This document shows positions 22,503 through 33,790 of a DNA stretch of 64,000 nucleotides, piece by piece. This stretch comes from Petrosia ficiformis (lineage: Eukaryota > Porifera > Demospongiae > Haplosclerida > Petrosiidae), in contig OX345636.1 of NCBI GenBank assembly GCA_947044365.1, positions 50,338,746-50,402,745 of the forward strand, in the 5' to 3' direction. Both the position numbers and the translations under genes were made by a program. The notes beneath the pieces are model-generated. The model saw only the letters and a list, made by a program, of their open reading frames with translations. It was not told the DNA's origin and made no database searches. Each line of letters starts with the position of its first letter. Position 1 is the first letter of the stretch.

Positions 22503-22711
22503 TGATGTATTATGATGTAGTCTTACCAATCAACCTGTCTGGGATAAATACAATGCAGTCTCAACATTTACATTTAGTGGCTCCGAAACCTTCCAGAACT
22601 GATATTGTTTGTTATATAATTGTCTAATTTTTGTACTAGTTTTTTAGTTGTCTGATAATGTGAGATCTTTGTTCTTTGATCAAAAATATTAAATTATCCA
22701 AAGATACAACA
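22503..22711 (+). repeat. 3' LTR
   Basis: 209 bp copy of the 5' LTR. Preceded by the polypurine tract GGTGGGGAGG (ends 22502). Followed by the target duplicate AACTG and then R1 sequence. Confidence 0.92.
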
Positions 22712-25340
22712 AACTGGTTTTGGCATAGCATTACAATAAAGCAAAACAGTTGATATTTGAACTACACATGTAGTACATGTATCTATCTGCTCTTGTAACT
22801 TCTTGCTGCACACGTAGCAGTTACATGTACTGTATATATGTATGTGTTAAAGTACAGGTTCATGAGATTTGTTTGTTTGTCAGTGAGTGTGCCATACTTA
22901 TTGTAACATGTATATAATTATTCATTTATTGACAAATTATTACTTACCTTTATAAAAGTATGAGTTTAGCCTCCATAACTGGACCAGGATCTGAAATCCT
23001 CACTAAGATGTTCAACAATTGATAATGAACACTGGTAGAAATTATGATCTAAGTAGAGAAGTCAAAAAAATCAGCAAATTATAAATAATTATGCCCACAC
23101 TAAATAGTCACCTATGTCAACTTCCAAAAACATCAATTATAAAAACAACTCGACTCCAATGATAATTATAATGCTTATTAATTATTATTAATTACGCTAT
23201 TAACATTATTAATTCTAATGAACAAAAACTTAACAACTTAGCAAATGAGAACACTGTAGAATCTAAGTACAAAGCATACCTCTATTAGTAATCATTAATA
23301 ATTGAATGCTACTATTAGCAAGCACAAATCACTTCAGACATCTGGCTGTAGCTTTCATTGACAAGAAAATTTTACTCGTTGATAGCATGGACAGGTGGGG
23401 AAGAAGCTACCTATATTCCATTTGGATTCTTAACTTTTCTATTATTAGTTGAAAAAAATTAAGATACCCCTTGTGTACATAGGGTCTACTATTACCTTCA
23501 AAGCATACTAATAGTCAATTAACCATTCATTATTGATTATTATGACAATCCAATTAGAGTCATATTCGCCATCATAGCTTATGTAGACTGCTAAGAATTA
23601 GGCCCCCAAAGTAATTTCACTTGAGTTATTTGTTAGTGTTTTAGGCATTTTATCATCCCTTGTTGTAAGAAGGAATCATTTACCTAAGTAAAACTGTTTG
23701 CTCATCTTGATTTGAATATATAAAATTTAATAGTAAGATTACACTTAATGTTGAGCAACTAACCGACAAAATTTATAACTGTCAATTTTTATCATGAACA
23801 ATAATCAAATCATACCTTTTTCTATACTCATGATTATCAAGTTGCCTGATTATTGTACGATATTAATTATTAACTAAACATAATTATGTAATACATGTGT
23901 ATTTATAACATTCTTTATGGCACATTAAGCGTTTTAATGTGGCACAAGGGTGGAGCTCCATAAGAGATAATGCATGAGTGAATTGGTCAACCCAAGTGCC
24001 ACATTATAACACTAATGTGCTGTTTGGTCACATTTTCACAGGTAACTGTGCATTAAGTAGTTAACGCATTCTTAATTGTACACTATTCTGTTTCTGTTTG
24101 TGATGAGGTGACTAGTGTATGAAAGCATGATTGGCTGTCACATGATATATATCAATATTCATTAACTATTTTCTGGTGTACATAAAAACGATGAAAAAGG
24201 CTACATCTGACAGACCACTTTGTACAGTAAATAGATTGTGTTTGGTATATACTGTACAAACAAAAAGTAAATTGAGACAAATAACATAAGATGTTATACT
24301 TGGTACTCTTATTAGGAGCCACAGGAGATAATGAAGATGGTATCATGATTAAAACAGAGTAGGATTTGTCATACAAGTGGAAAATTGACCTGGATGGCAT
24401 TCAAGCGAGCATCTTTATCTGCTTTATCGGGTGAGTCAAGCGCACAAAATACAATAAAGGACAGCATTGCAATATCAAATTTATAAGTTCCCACATTTTC
24501 TTGATAATTGGCATAATCATGATTACATGTATGTACTATAATCATTATTGTTTTACTTTTCTTTATAATCAGGCAACACTAATTCATAAGGGCTTACTAT
24601 AATTAACCGCCACCAATAACTCACTGGCAATTAGACTCTATGACTGAGGATATTGTTTAGGCATACTGAGATTCTTAACTCTTTAAGGGCATTGGAGATA
24701 AAATTAAATATCCCTCAGTGTACTTCATAACTATACTGGATTTTACACAGGGATGTTGTAAACTAGAGATGCAAAGCTCTTAAACACTTGATAACACCAA
24801 TTTGCAGGAATAACTGGTGGCTAACTTTTTCTTACTTCAAACTACATTTAGTGGTTCCTCATATACACACATACATGTACCTAGGCAAGGTGCAAAATTA
24901 GTGAACATCACAGGTTTGCATAGATAAGTATAGAAAAACAAATATCCTAATGCCTTAATCAACTAGGTAATAGGGTCTCAAGAGATCTCTTAAATTGTTA
25001 TATACAACAATAGCCTATTCCATGCAGCCTATATTCAACTACATGTGGCCAGCCACATCTTCTGTGAATTTGCTAAACTAGTTCCACCCTTTATTTGATC
25101 AATCAAGTAAGTTAAAAAACGATGACTAATTGGTGGTTCAGTAAAAGATTATAATTGTGCTTTTCTCCAAAATTCTTTTTATTACTCTTGATAGGTTTAC
25201 CCTTTTATTAAGTGCAACACAATATTCAATATGTAATGAAGGACAGATTGACAGCACGTAATGATCATCATCTCCAAACATAACACACATAGTCTTGCAT
25301 ACCCAGATCCAAACTACTACAAAAGAGATGTTTGATGGAC
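22712..25340 (+). repeat. Dispersed repeat family R1, copy B
   Basis: AACTGGTTTTGGCATAGCAT... through AGTTTAGCCTCCATAACTGG, GGAGCCACAGGAGATAATGA and GATGACTAATTGGTGGTTCA to ATCCAAACTACTAC. Matches copy C (26771-29230) along most of its length and copy A (11628-12360) in part. No coding sequence recognised; probably a long non-autonomous element or segmental repeat. Confidence 0.7.
23917..24023. repeat. Hairpin with TAATGTGGCAC arms
   Basis: ATGGCACATTAAGCG...TTTTAATGTGGCAC is answered by GTGCCACATTATAACACTAATGTGC. The spacer is about 45 bp and, unlike the others, lacks the CTACGCC cap. Confidence 0.5.
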
Positions 25341-25596
25341 TGACCATACACCAAAGAGGAAGAGGCTCTCATTATTGAGGAAGAAAAAAGTTGATACCAT
25401 GTTTGCTTCACGATTTACATTCCCTACATCGCCCAAGGTAGATGAAATGAAGCGTAAGGTTATACCTAAGAACACAGATAAGTGTACGCAGTGGGTAGAA
25501 CCTTTGGGCATGTTTGACGTTTCTGTAAGTTACTGAATATATTATATGTACCATGTCTTCTTGGTGTATATGGCGACTATAAGACCTTCGTCGCTA

Positions 25597-25631
25597 GATA
25601 TCAGCCCTTGGCTTCGCCTCGAGCTGATATC
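25597..25631. repeat. GC-capped hairpin, GATATCAGC stem
   Basis: GATATCAGC ... GCTGATATC with cap CTTCGCCTCGAG at 25612-25623. The stem and flank (TTCTTGGTGTATATGG) match the larger hairpin at 61762-61908, of which this is a shortened copy. Confidence 0.7.
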
Positions 25632-25654
25632 TCAGGGCTCAGATGTTATGTATT

Positions 25655-25790
25655 AGTTAGAACATACCTACCAGGGATGTATTGGATATACACGAAAACG
25701 ATATTCTTAATCCCGAGTGCGTACCCCGAGGGATTATAAATATTGTTTGAGTGTATATCCAATACATCACATGGTAGGTATGTTCTAACT
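25655..25790. repeat. GC-capped hairpin, AGTTAGAACATACC stem
   Basis: Arms AGTTAGAACATACCTACC/GGTAGGTATGTTCTAACT and ATGTATTGGATATACAC/GTGTATATCCAATACAT. The cap on the minus strand reads GGTACGCACTCGGGA (25711-25724). About 60 bp per arm with a few mismatches. Confidence 0.8.
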
Positions 25791-25952
25791 GGTTTGTATA
25801 ATGGAAGCCATATAGATCAAAGAACTGGGACTAGCAACATTCTCGTTGCGTCAATATCTATGACATCATAGCATTACCATGCCAACCATGACGTCTTGAG
25901 ACGTAATTCACGCATATTCTGAGGGTGAGCAAGTGTTTAAGATGAAAACAGG

Positions 25953-26386
25953 ATGGCCAAAAGAAGACTTTCATTGAAACGACTATCTCATCAGATTGTT
26001 GAAAATGAAGAAGACAAGAAAAACAAGTATCCTGAAAACAGCAAGATGGCAAAACAATCAGTTGTGGATAGATTCAATACTACCAGTGATGAAGAGATGG
26101 TTCAGATTTGTTCTGCATTCATAACTCCAAACACTGAAAAAAATACCAGGTGGTCACAGAGTGGAGATATGCCAGGCTGAAGAAAGGCAAAAAAGATGGA
26201 AGCAATTGTCCGGACGATTTATTGGAAAACCCAAAGGTTGCAGAGCTCTACCACTGGATTTCCAGGTTTATTGCGGAGGTAAGACGCCAAGATGGTAATT
26301 CTTATCCTCCTCGAACAATTCATCAAATATTAGCTGGCCTACAAAGGTATATGTCTGGTGGTAATGGTTCTGAGCAACATGTTTAA
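25953..26386 (+). pseudogene. Crypton-type recombinase, N-terminal half (frameshifted)
   Basis: ATG at 25953 starts a basic N-terminus (MAKRRLSLKRLS), then SVVDRFNTTSDEEMVQICS and NTEKNTRW. At about 26148 the frame shifts: continuation is in the frame holding VVTEWRYARLKKGKK, CPDDLLENPKVAELYHWISR and DGNSYPPRTIHQILAGLQRYM. The latter is the conserved helical N-terminal region of Crypton/DUF3504 recombinases that precedes the catalytic domain. The frame ends at 26384-26386 without any catalytic box. It is on the same strand as the C-terminal half at 13021 but downstream of it, so the two are separate relics. Confidence 0.7.
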
Positions 26387-26699
26387 TTTTTGCACTGTTG
26401 CAAATGTAACAGTCAACATTTCTGATAACATTGTTTAAGTTTATTGAATGAAACTTGACTTTCAAATTTGATTATGTTACTCTTTTCATTTTCTCAATTT
26501 CATTTACTTATTGCACTGCAATATCAATAACTCACTGCACAATTTCGATCAACCACTGTTATGTCTACACAATGATATACACCTGCCCTGGTTCCTTTGA
26601 TCTATATGGCTTCCATTATACAAATTCACCATATACACCTTGAAACCATGGTATATATATTACATATATATATATGCAGTATATATACACATATATATA

Positions 26700-26784
26700 T
26701 ATATATATGTACATGTACATGGCAGAGATCTTTTATACCAGCTGGGATTTGGCCCAAGATCCTATAACTGGTTTTGGCATAGCA
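26700..26784 (+). repeat. R1 fragment carrying the uninterrupted gypsy target site
   Basis: GGGATTTGGCCCAAGATCCT followed by ATAACTGGTTTTGGCATAGC is continuous here, whereas at 19154/22712 the gypsy element sits inside the corresponding AACTG. Interrupted in turn at 26785 by the hAT insertion. Confidence 0.8.
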
Positions 26785-27238
26785 GTGGCTAGGAAGCACA
26801 GTGGCCCAGGCCATGGCCGCCCCACTTTTTACCTTTGAGACCACACCTACTCCAACGATAAAGACTAGCTCTGACCTACAGTACTCTTTTCGATATTCTA
26901 CAACTTAACTGCCTGCGACTAACGCTGTAAGTGAACGGTCCTTTAGCTCACTGCATTGGATAAAGTCATATCTGAGAAGCACCATGTCCCAAAGTAGACT
27001 TAATCATGCAATGGTTCTGCACGTCCACAAAAACCGTACCGATCACCTGAATTTGATAGACATTGGTAATGAGTTGGTTAAAAATTCACCTCACAGACAA
27101 TCTGTGTTCGGCGACTTCAAACAGATCTATAGATTTTTTTTTGTGATTAAAATTTTTAATCAAATATCTAATTATATTTGCTCCACCCACTTGACACGCC
27201 CATGGCCTACCCCCATCAAAATTGCTTCCTACACCCCT
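26785..27238 (+). mobile_element. Small hAT element with 8-bp target duplication
   Basis: 454 bp between direct repeats GCATAGCA (26777-26784 and 27239-27246), inside an R1 repeat whose other copy lacks it. Ends GTGGCTAGGAAGCA and, on the complement, AGGGGTGTAGGAAGCA, with GGCCATGG inboard on both sides: imperfect inverted repeats. An 8-bp duplication and transposase homology are hAT features. Confidence 0.85.
26918..27139 (+). pseudogene. hAT transposase C-terminal dimerisation fragment
   Basis: Within the small hAT element. The frame reads TNAVSERSFSSLHWIKSYLR, then MSQSRLNHAMVLHVHKNRTD, then SPHRQSVFGDF, the classic hAT C-terminal block (SERSFS..., RLNHLM, HRRSVFG). The DDE catalytic portion is gone. 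The open frame runs on to 27244 but the family similarity ends near 27120. A non-autonomous remnant. Confidence 0.85.
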
Positions 27239-27246
27239 GCATAGCA

Positions 27247-29240
27247 ATAAAGCAAAACAGTTGGTATTTGAACTACACATGTAGTACATGTATCTGCCTA
27301 GTGGTTTAAAGCTCTTGTAACTTCTTGCACACGTAGCAGATAGTTACATGTACTGTATATACATGTGTTAAGGTACAGGTTCATGAGATTAGTTTGTTTG
27401 TCAGTGAGTGTGCCATACTTATTGTAAAACGTATATAATTATTCATTTAGTTATTACTTACCTTTATAAAAGTATTAGTGTAGCCCCCATAACTGGACCA
27501 GAATCTGAAATCCTCACCAAGATGTTCAACACTTGATAATGAACACTGGTGGTAATTATGTAATATAAGATCTGAGTAAAGAAGTCAAAATGATCAGCAA
27601 ATTATAATTAATTATGCCCACAATAAAAATTCCCTTATGTCAACTTTCAAAAACATCAATTATAGAAACAACTCGAGTCTGGTATTAATTATAATTCTTA
27701 TATCACTGCTTATTAATTATTAATAATTAAAGGCCTTTGTACTATGGCACTATGATCTAGATTAAATCCAGATTGAATACTGATTATTTGTGCTCACACC
27801 TGAAGTGATTTGAGATAAATCAAGATTGAATCTGGATTCATTCAATCCACTTCAAGAGGTAGTTTGAAAGTGGATTCAATGTATATTCACGTTAAAAACT
27901 TGAACAGATAGCAAAGGAAGTATATTGCCTGATGAATAACTGTACATTAAGTAATTAATGCATTTTTAAGTGTGCACTATTCTGTTTAATTGTGATCAGG
28001 TGACTAGTATATGAAAGCGTGATTGGCTGTCACATGATATATACCAGTATTCATTAACTATTAATTAACTATTAGCTGGTGTACATAAAAATGACTAAAA
28101 TGGCTACATCTGACTACATCTGACTGACCACATGGTACAGTAATACTGTACCATGTGGTCGGTCAGATGTAGCCATTTTAGTCATTTTTATGTACACCAG
28201 CTAATATGGATTGCGTTTCGTATATACAAACAAAAGTTGAGACGAATAACATAAAATGCTATACACGTTGGTCCTACTAGGAGCCACAGGAGATAATGAG
28301 GATGGTATCGTGATTTAAGACAAAGTAAGATTTGTCCTACATGTGGAAAATTGACCTGAATGGCATTCAAGAGAGCATCTTTATCAGCTTTATCGGGTGA
28401 GTCAAGTGCACAAAATAAACTAAAGGACAGCATTGCAATATCAAATTTATAAGTTCCCACATTTTCTTGATAATTGCCATAATCATAATTATGTACTATA
28501 ATCATTATTGTTTTACTTTTTTTCATAATAAGCCAACACTAATTCCATTGTAACTTGTAGGTGCATAGGGGCTTACTATAATTAACTGCCACCAATTATT
28601 CACTGGCAATTAGACTCTATGACTGAGGATACTGATTCTTTCAGGGCATTGGGGATATAATGAATATCCCTTACTGTACTTCATAACTATATTGGTTTTA
28701 CACAGGAGTATTGTAAACGAGGGATGCAAAGCTCTTTAACACTTGATAAAGCCAATTTGTCAGAATAATTGATGGCCTACTTTCTCTCACTTCACAGTTG
28801 TTCCTCATATACACACATACCTAGGCAAGGTGCAAAGTTACATGTAGTTCCTATGTGAACATCACAGATTTACACAGATAAGTATAGAAAAACAAATATG
28901 CTAATGACTTAACTATGATAGATAATCAACTATTCAAATACATGTACATATACATGTGGCCGGCCACATCTTCTGTAACTAGTTCCACTTTCATTTGATC
29001 AATCAAGTAATTTAAAATAAACAAAAAACAAAACGATGACTAATTGGTGGTTCAGTATAAGATTATAATTGTGCTTTTCTCCAAAATTCTTTTTATTAAC
29101 CTAGATAGGCTTACCCTTTCATTAAGTGCAACACACAGATTGACAGCATGTAATGATCACCATCTCCAAATGCAACACACAAAGTCTTCATAGCCAGATC
29201 CAAACTACTACAAAGGGAGTGTTTCATGGAATGACCATAC
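27247..29240 (+). repeat. Dispersed repeat family R1, copy C
   Basis: ATAAAGCAAAACAGTTGGTA onward follows copy B in order through CCACAGGAGATAATGAGGAT and TGACTAATTGGTGGTTCAGT to about 29230. Differences include an extra block at 27730-27900 (GATTGAATCTGGATTCA-like repeats) and the inverted duplication at 28144-28203. Confidence 0.7.
28073..28203. repeat. Near-perfect palindrome made by local inverted duplication
   Basis: The left arm TAGCTGGTGTACATAAAAAT ... CCACATGGTACAGT is repeated in reverse complement ending ATTTTTATGTACACCAGCTA. Arms are about 60 bp; the left one has a 10-bp tandem duplication (TACATCTGAC). In copy B (24170-24240) the left arm is followed directly by the downstream R1 sequence with no second arm, so the second arm was added in copy C. 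Confidence 0.85.
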
Positions 29241-29517
29241 ATTAATATAAACTATCAAGTGGGTGTCACAGTCTAACTACTTACATTGTCAGGTCCATAA
29301 CTTTGGGTCTGGCAAGGTGAGACTAACACAAACACATGTACACAAGCTCACACATCAACAACTTAACCAGTGATATTAATTCTTTGTTCATCCAATATTA
29401 TCCTGTGTAAAATAAACATGAAGATTCTAAAGTTATGAAACACTACTATATACTTATAATGTATAAGCTCCTAATTATACATGTACATGTAACATGCTAT
29501 TATTATAATAATCAGGG

Positions 29518-29580
29518 CCACATTTTTTATGGTCCGTAGGGCAATCCCCATAATTGTTTTCCACAGGGTTTAATGTATAT
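29518..29580 (-). mobile_element. Fragment of the CATCCCTATGATTGCTTT MITE
   Basis: Reads, on the minus strand, CATTAAACCCTGTGGAAA and the terminal region followed by TACGGACCATAAAAA, matching the right end of the copy at 50040-50462. Only the terminal portion is present. Confidence 0.6.
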
Positions 29581-30139
29581 ATATAGTATAAGTTAAGAAA
29601 GTTGTGTCATTTCAAAAGGCTCAAAAAAATTAATAGGCATAGTACGTAAAAAAATGTCCACTCAAGCTACAGACCAGCAGGATGAAAGCTGCATTGCTGT
29701 AGCTTGTGTAGAAACTCGAACTATAATAGCTGTTCTATCTGACAAGATAAGGAGAATAGGTAATCAAAGTAATAAGGAGTCAATTGGTATAATAGTTGCT
29801 CTATCAGAAATATATTCCTAACGTTCTACAAAAATACTTTAAAAAGTAAGATAATCAAAATAACAATAATAGGCTGTTGTTCTTCAGGCATGAGACTTGA
29901 AAGTGTTGTTCAATGTTGGACACTACAAAACAATCATAGGGATACTTTTTCTCCACATATCTTGTTGACACTATACTATATATGAAACAAGTATAAATGT
30001 AACACCATCAAAAATGCTACACTACTATTGATGGCGCAAATCATTTAGAAAAATATTATAGACAAGTTTATTAATTGATTATCAAAACTGCTGATCAACA
30101 TTACAGTATAAATGGTACATGTATGTACTGACATGATAA

Positions 30140-30711
30140 TTATGATGAACTGTAAAATTATTCATAAACAATAACAAAAGAGATCTCTTGAGACCCTAGA
30201 GGACAATCAGATTATATTCATTGGTAGATAAGTAAAGGCGTGACACTAAAAGTACACATTATTCATCTCTAGTTGAACAAGGGTGGGGCAATAAAGGTAA
30301 GTTCAATTGTATTCATCAGCAAACACACCAGTGTATGTGTGGTATAACAAATAATATTTATGCTGACAGAACATCACCTGACCACAAGCCAATCAGATTG
30401 TCAATCGGGTGATCGTAATTTAATCAGATATGCTTAATGCTTAATGAATATGTAACTTTATTCAAGGTCAGGTGATGCACTGAGTGCATCATTCACTTTA
30501 TTTGTATCTTTTTAGCAACAAACATTATTATAAATTAAAAAAAGAGACTAACACATATACACAGATGGCTTATATACCTAACTCTGTTTATGCCAAAGCC
30601 AAAGTACAATGTCTGCTTTTGTAATAAATCATGTGTTGTATTAACATTTTAGCATTCTGTTTTTCTTGAAGATTAATTATCAAATCATTGTTTTATTTGT
30701 GAATTATAATT
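30140..30711 (+). repeat. Dispersed repeat family R2, copy 3 (left part)
   Basis: AAAAGAGATCTCTTGAGACC at 30177, then GGTGGGGCAATAAAGGTAAG and TGCTGACAGAACATCACCTG, matching 7190-7700 and 8200-8400. Interrupted at 30712 by a transposon and resuming at 31870. Confidence 0.65.
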
Positions 30712-31869
30712 GGTAGTCCCGGACAACTGAAGCTGGACTACTGAACTGGTCTACTGGACTGGAAAATTAGTGTGATTGTTCATTTGCCACACCCCCAAAA
30801 TAATGTGGGGGTGTTTTCTGCCACTCCTAAAAACTTTGTGGCCATTCTGTTTTCCACTTGGATGTAAATGACTGTTCCAGATAAATTCTCATATACATGT
30901 AGTTTAATACTTGAAAGACAGAAAGCAAAAATTGACTTCAATTTTTTGAATTTTGAAAACAAAAATTGACATTTGTTTTTTTTTTTTATTTCTGCTTTTG
31001 TTTTTTTGTTTACTTAATTCTCACTTCACTTAAGGATAGATATATCCGTCGCTTCATTAGTACATAGAATTCTTTCAATTAGGATAATGTATAACTATTA
31101 GATCACCATGCTGTGGGATACTATATAGTTCCCCAGGAAAGCATCATGCTAGTGTAGTGTAGATGGTGAAAGAGCTCATGCATCATAAAAACTCCATATC
31201 ACATAATTAAATGAAGGGGTGCACTGTAACTATTATTCAACCAATTATATCAGGTCATTAGGTGCATTTGTTCCATTCATCTTAACATCTATCAAATATT
31301 ATGTTGGCACTGCAAACTATGTCAGTTCCCTGTACATTTATATTTTCAATTAAAAACACGATAACCATGTTTACATGTACAATGGAAAGTAAATATTATA
31401 TTTTCTATTAGAAACATAACAATATTGCTCTCATTTTATGTATTAACCATTACCAGGTAAATCAAACAACTGATCAGTCATCCCATGTGCATGAGCACTT
31501 CCAACCATGTACATCACACTAGTATGTCTGGGAAGGTATATACATGTAGTATCCCATAGCGATCTTTTGTAACAGTAATTATTATAAATTTAAAAATATC
31601 TTCATCCTGTAGTGAAATGAAAAATTAAGTTACAGTTGTAACAGAAAACAAAAGCATAAGTCAGAAAATAGAAATTGATGTTTGATTTCTGTCTTTCAAG
31701 TACTGTATGAATTTATCAGGAACAGTCATTTACATGCAAACAGATGGCCTTCAGTTACCTAAACACACATTATTCATATTTTAGTGTATTTCTATACCAA
31801 TGTTTTTGTAAATGAACACCCACACTACTTTTGCAGTCCAGTAGTACACTCCTGCGATTAGGGACTACT
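30712..31869. mobile_element. 1.16-kb element with ~300-bp terminal inverted repeats
   Basis: The left arm (30712 to about 31034) is repeated inverted from about 31606 to 31869; shared landmarks are TAGTCCC at the tips, GTTCATTT, GTAAATGACTGTTCC, ATAAATTC and ACTTGAAAGACAGAAA. Flanked by the direct repeat ATTATAATT (30703-30711 and 31870-31878), inside an R2 repeat that in copy 1 (near 7664) has GAATTATAATC uninterrupted. No coding capacity in the 570-bp middle. Long inverted repeats plus a 9-bp duplication suggest a Mutator-type (MULE) non-autonomous element. Confidence 0.8.
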
Positions 31870-33790
31870 ATTATAATTAATGATCCATCTTTACTCTTGT
31901 ACTACATTAAACACACATTAAAGGAACCTTTAAATGTTATTTATGATGAGTGTCTACTTGCTAAAGTTCACCATTAACTACACATTGAAACTATAATACA
32001 TGATGTTAAACAGTTTGTGGATACTACACATAGGAATGAGTCCCTCTAGTTGCACACAATGTATAGGAATGTGTCCTTCTAGTTGCTCACAATGTATAGA
32101 AATGAATTCCTCTAGTTCAATTGAAAGTTAACTATATATTTGAAATGAATATCTGTAAGTGGAGATTGGAGAAGAGACAGACAGAGGTGATACATCATTT
32201 ATAGTATTATACAAACCTATTCATTTACAATCAATGAACAAATGAAAATGTGTACATGGTAGGAGACCAACTCAATAAATTACATAGCTTGGGATACTTG
32301 ATGTTAAAGGCAAATACTACAATTATTTTAATGTTGTTATGGTAGTAACACACATACACACACAGTCGAGGTGTAGTTAAACCGTAGTGGAACTAATTGA
32401 GATAGTCATTCACATAAAACCAGTTATTAATCTGTGGGCTGTGAGCTGTTAGGATTTTATTACCGACACCAGCAAATTAAAATCACAAATAAACCTATTC
32501 ATGGCTTAACCACAATATTATTAGGTGCTTAATAAACAACTCCGCTGTATATGAAAACATAACATAGTCTAGATAATAAGTTTCACATGGGTGACTAAAA
32601 ACAAAATAAATCCCCTTTGAGGAGGCATGCAAATTATAAAAAGGTATTGGACAAAGAGGGGAGAGTTGGGCCCATAAAAACATTTTAATTCCCGGTTCTG
32701 GTTCTCAAGGCCAGACTGACTCACTATCACCTTCATGTGTTCCCAATGCAATAATGACATAAAATAAATTATAATATATGCATGGGTGTAGGCCACTGCA
32801 TGCTGGACTGGGACTGGGGATAAACCATAGGATATGAGTGGGTGATTGGGCTGACCAGCAACAATTATTTCAATAGAATTGATGAGCGAGGTTGTCTGAA
32901 AGCAGGCCAATCATTCCAATCGAGGTCCAAGCCTTGTTGCCAGAGCTTTGGGTTATGGCTGTCAATGTCTTTGAGAATTAACCGAGGTTAAATTGCCCTC
33001 ACCAAACACACACACGCACACTCACACACATGATCAGAGGCACATATAATAGGAAAATTCCAACAGTTCTGAAACACTACACTTAAAAGTATAGGCACTG
33101 TAGTGTCATGTCATTTATGTCTATAATAATAAAATACATAATAATGTGTAATTATAATAACTATGATACTGATATCAACAGTCATCAAGGAACAACTGAC
33201 TGACATCATCAATAATGTATTATTATCACTGATGACAAATACAAGCTCAATCTGGTATGTGTTGATGTACTTGTTAGAATCAATGTAAGACTATTCATAA
33301 ACAATAATAAAAGAGATTATATTCATAACAGAATAGTATATCTCAAGTTGAACAAGGGTGGGGCAGTAAAGGTATTCTGTATTCATCAGTAGTGGGAGCA
33401 CCAGGGTTGTATACATGTGTGGTACAACAAATAATGTCTTAAGTTGCATATCACATGACTTTGAACAAATCAGATTGTCAGTCAGGTGATTAATCTGATA
33501 AATTGAGTGCATTGTAATTTCATTCAAGGTCCCTGAGTGCATCCTTCATTTTATTTGTGCGTTTTACACTAAGAATACAGACTAATTCACATAAATAAAT
33601 GGTTTCATTTATGCTGAAGCCAAAGTGCAGTGCCTACTTTTAAAATAATTATTGTAGCTATTTATTATATTTTATGATCCATCTTTACTCTTGTGCTATA
33701 TTAAACACACTCATTCAACACCACTGTTTTCTTTTATCATTACTTGGATTATACACGTGTCTACACTTAATGTTTCCAAGTGTACTAACA
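31870..33790 (+). repeat. R2 copy 3 (right part) and further R2-like blocks
   Basis: CATCTTTACTCTTGTAC resumes R2. 32035-32118 holds about three units of a ~33-bp tandem based on AATGAGTCCCTCTAGTTGC. 33290-33740 repeats the AACAAGGGTGGGGCAGTAAA block. No gene recognised. Confidence 0.55.

Larger units (their letters stand above)
19155..22711 (+). mobile_element. Ty3/gypsy element with both LTRs, internally deleted
   Basis: 3557 bp. LTRs at 19155-19362 and 22503-22711, flanked by the 5-bp duplication AACTG (19150-19154 and 22712-22716). Canonical order: Gag, protease, RT, RNase H, integrase. Two internal deletions (protease-RT junction near 20800; integrase core near 22370), a frameshift near 21390 and a TGA at 22137-22139 make it non-autonomous. 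The LTRs differ at about four positions and one A indel, so insertion is not very recent. Confidence 0.93.

Noticed and set aside
26984..27244. 86-codon frame taken as a complete small gene
   Set aside because: Similarity begins upstream of its ATG and is the C-terminal end of a hAT transposase inside a 454-bp transposon.
32569..32910. 113-codon minus-strand frame
   Set aside because: No recognisable motif, biased composition of AT-rich non-coding DNA, and it overlaps dispersed repeat sequence.
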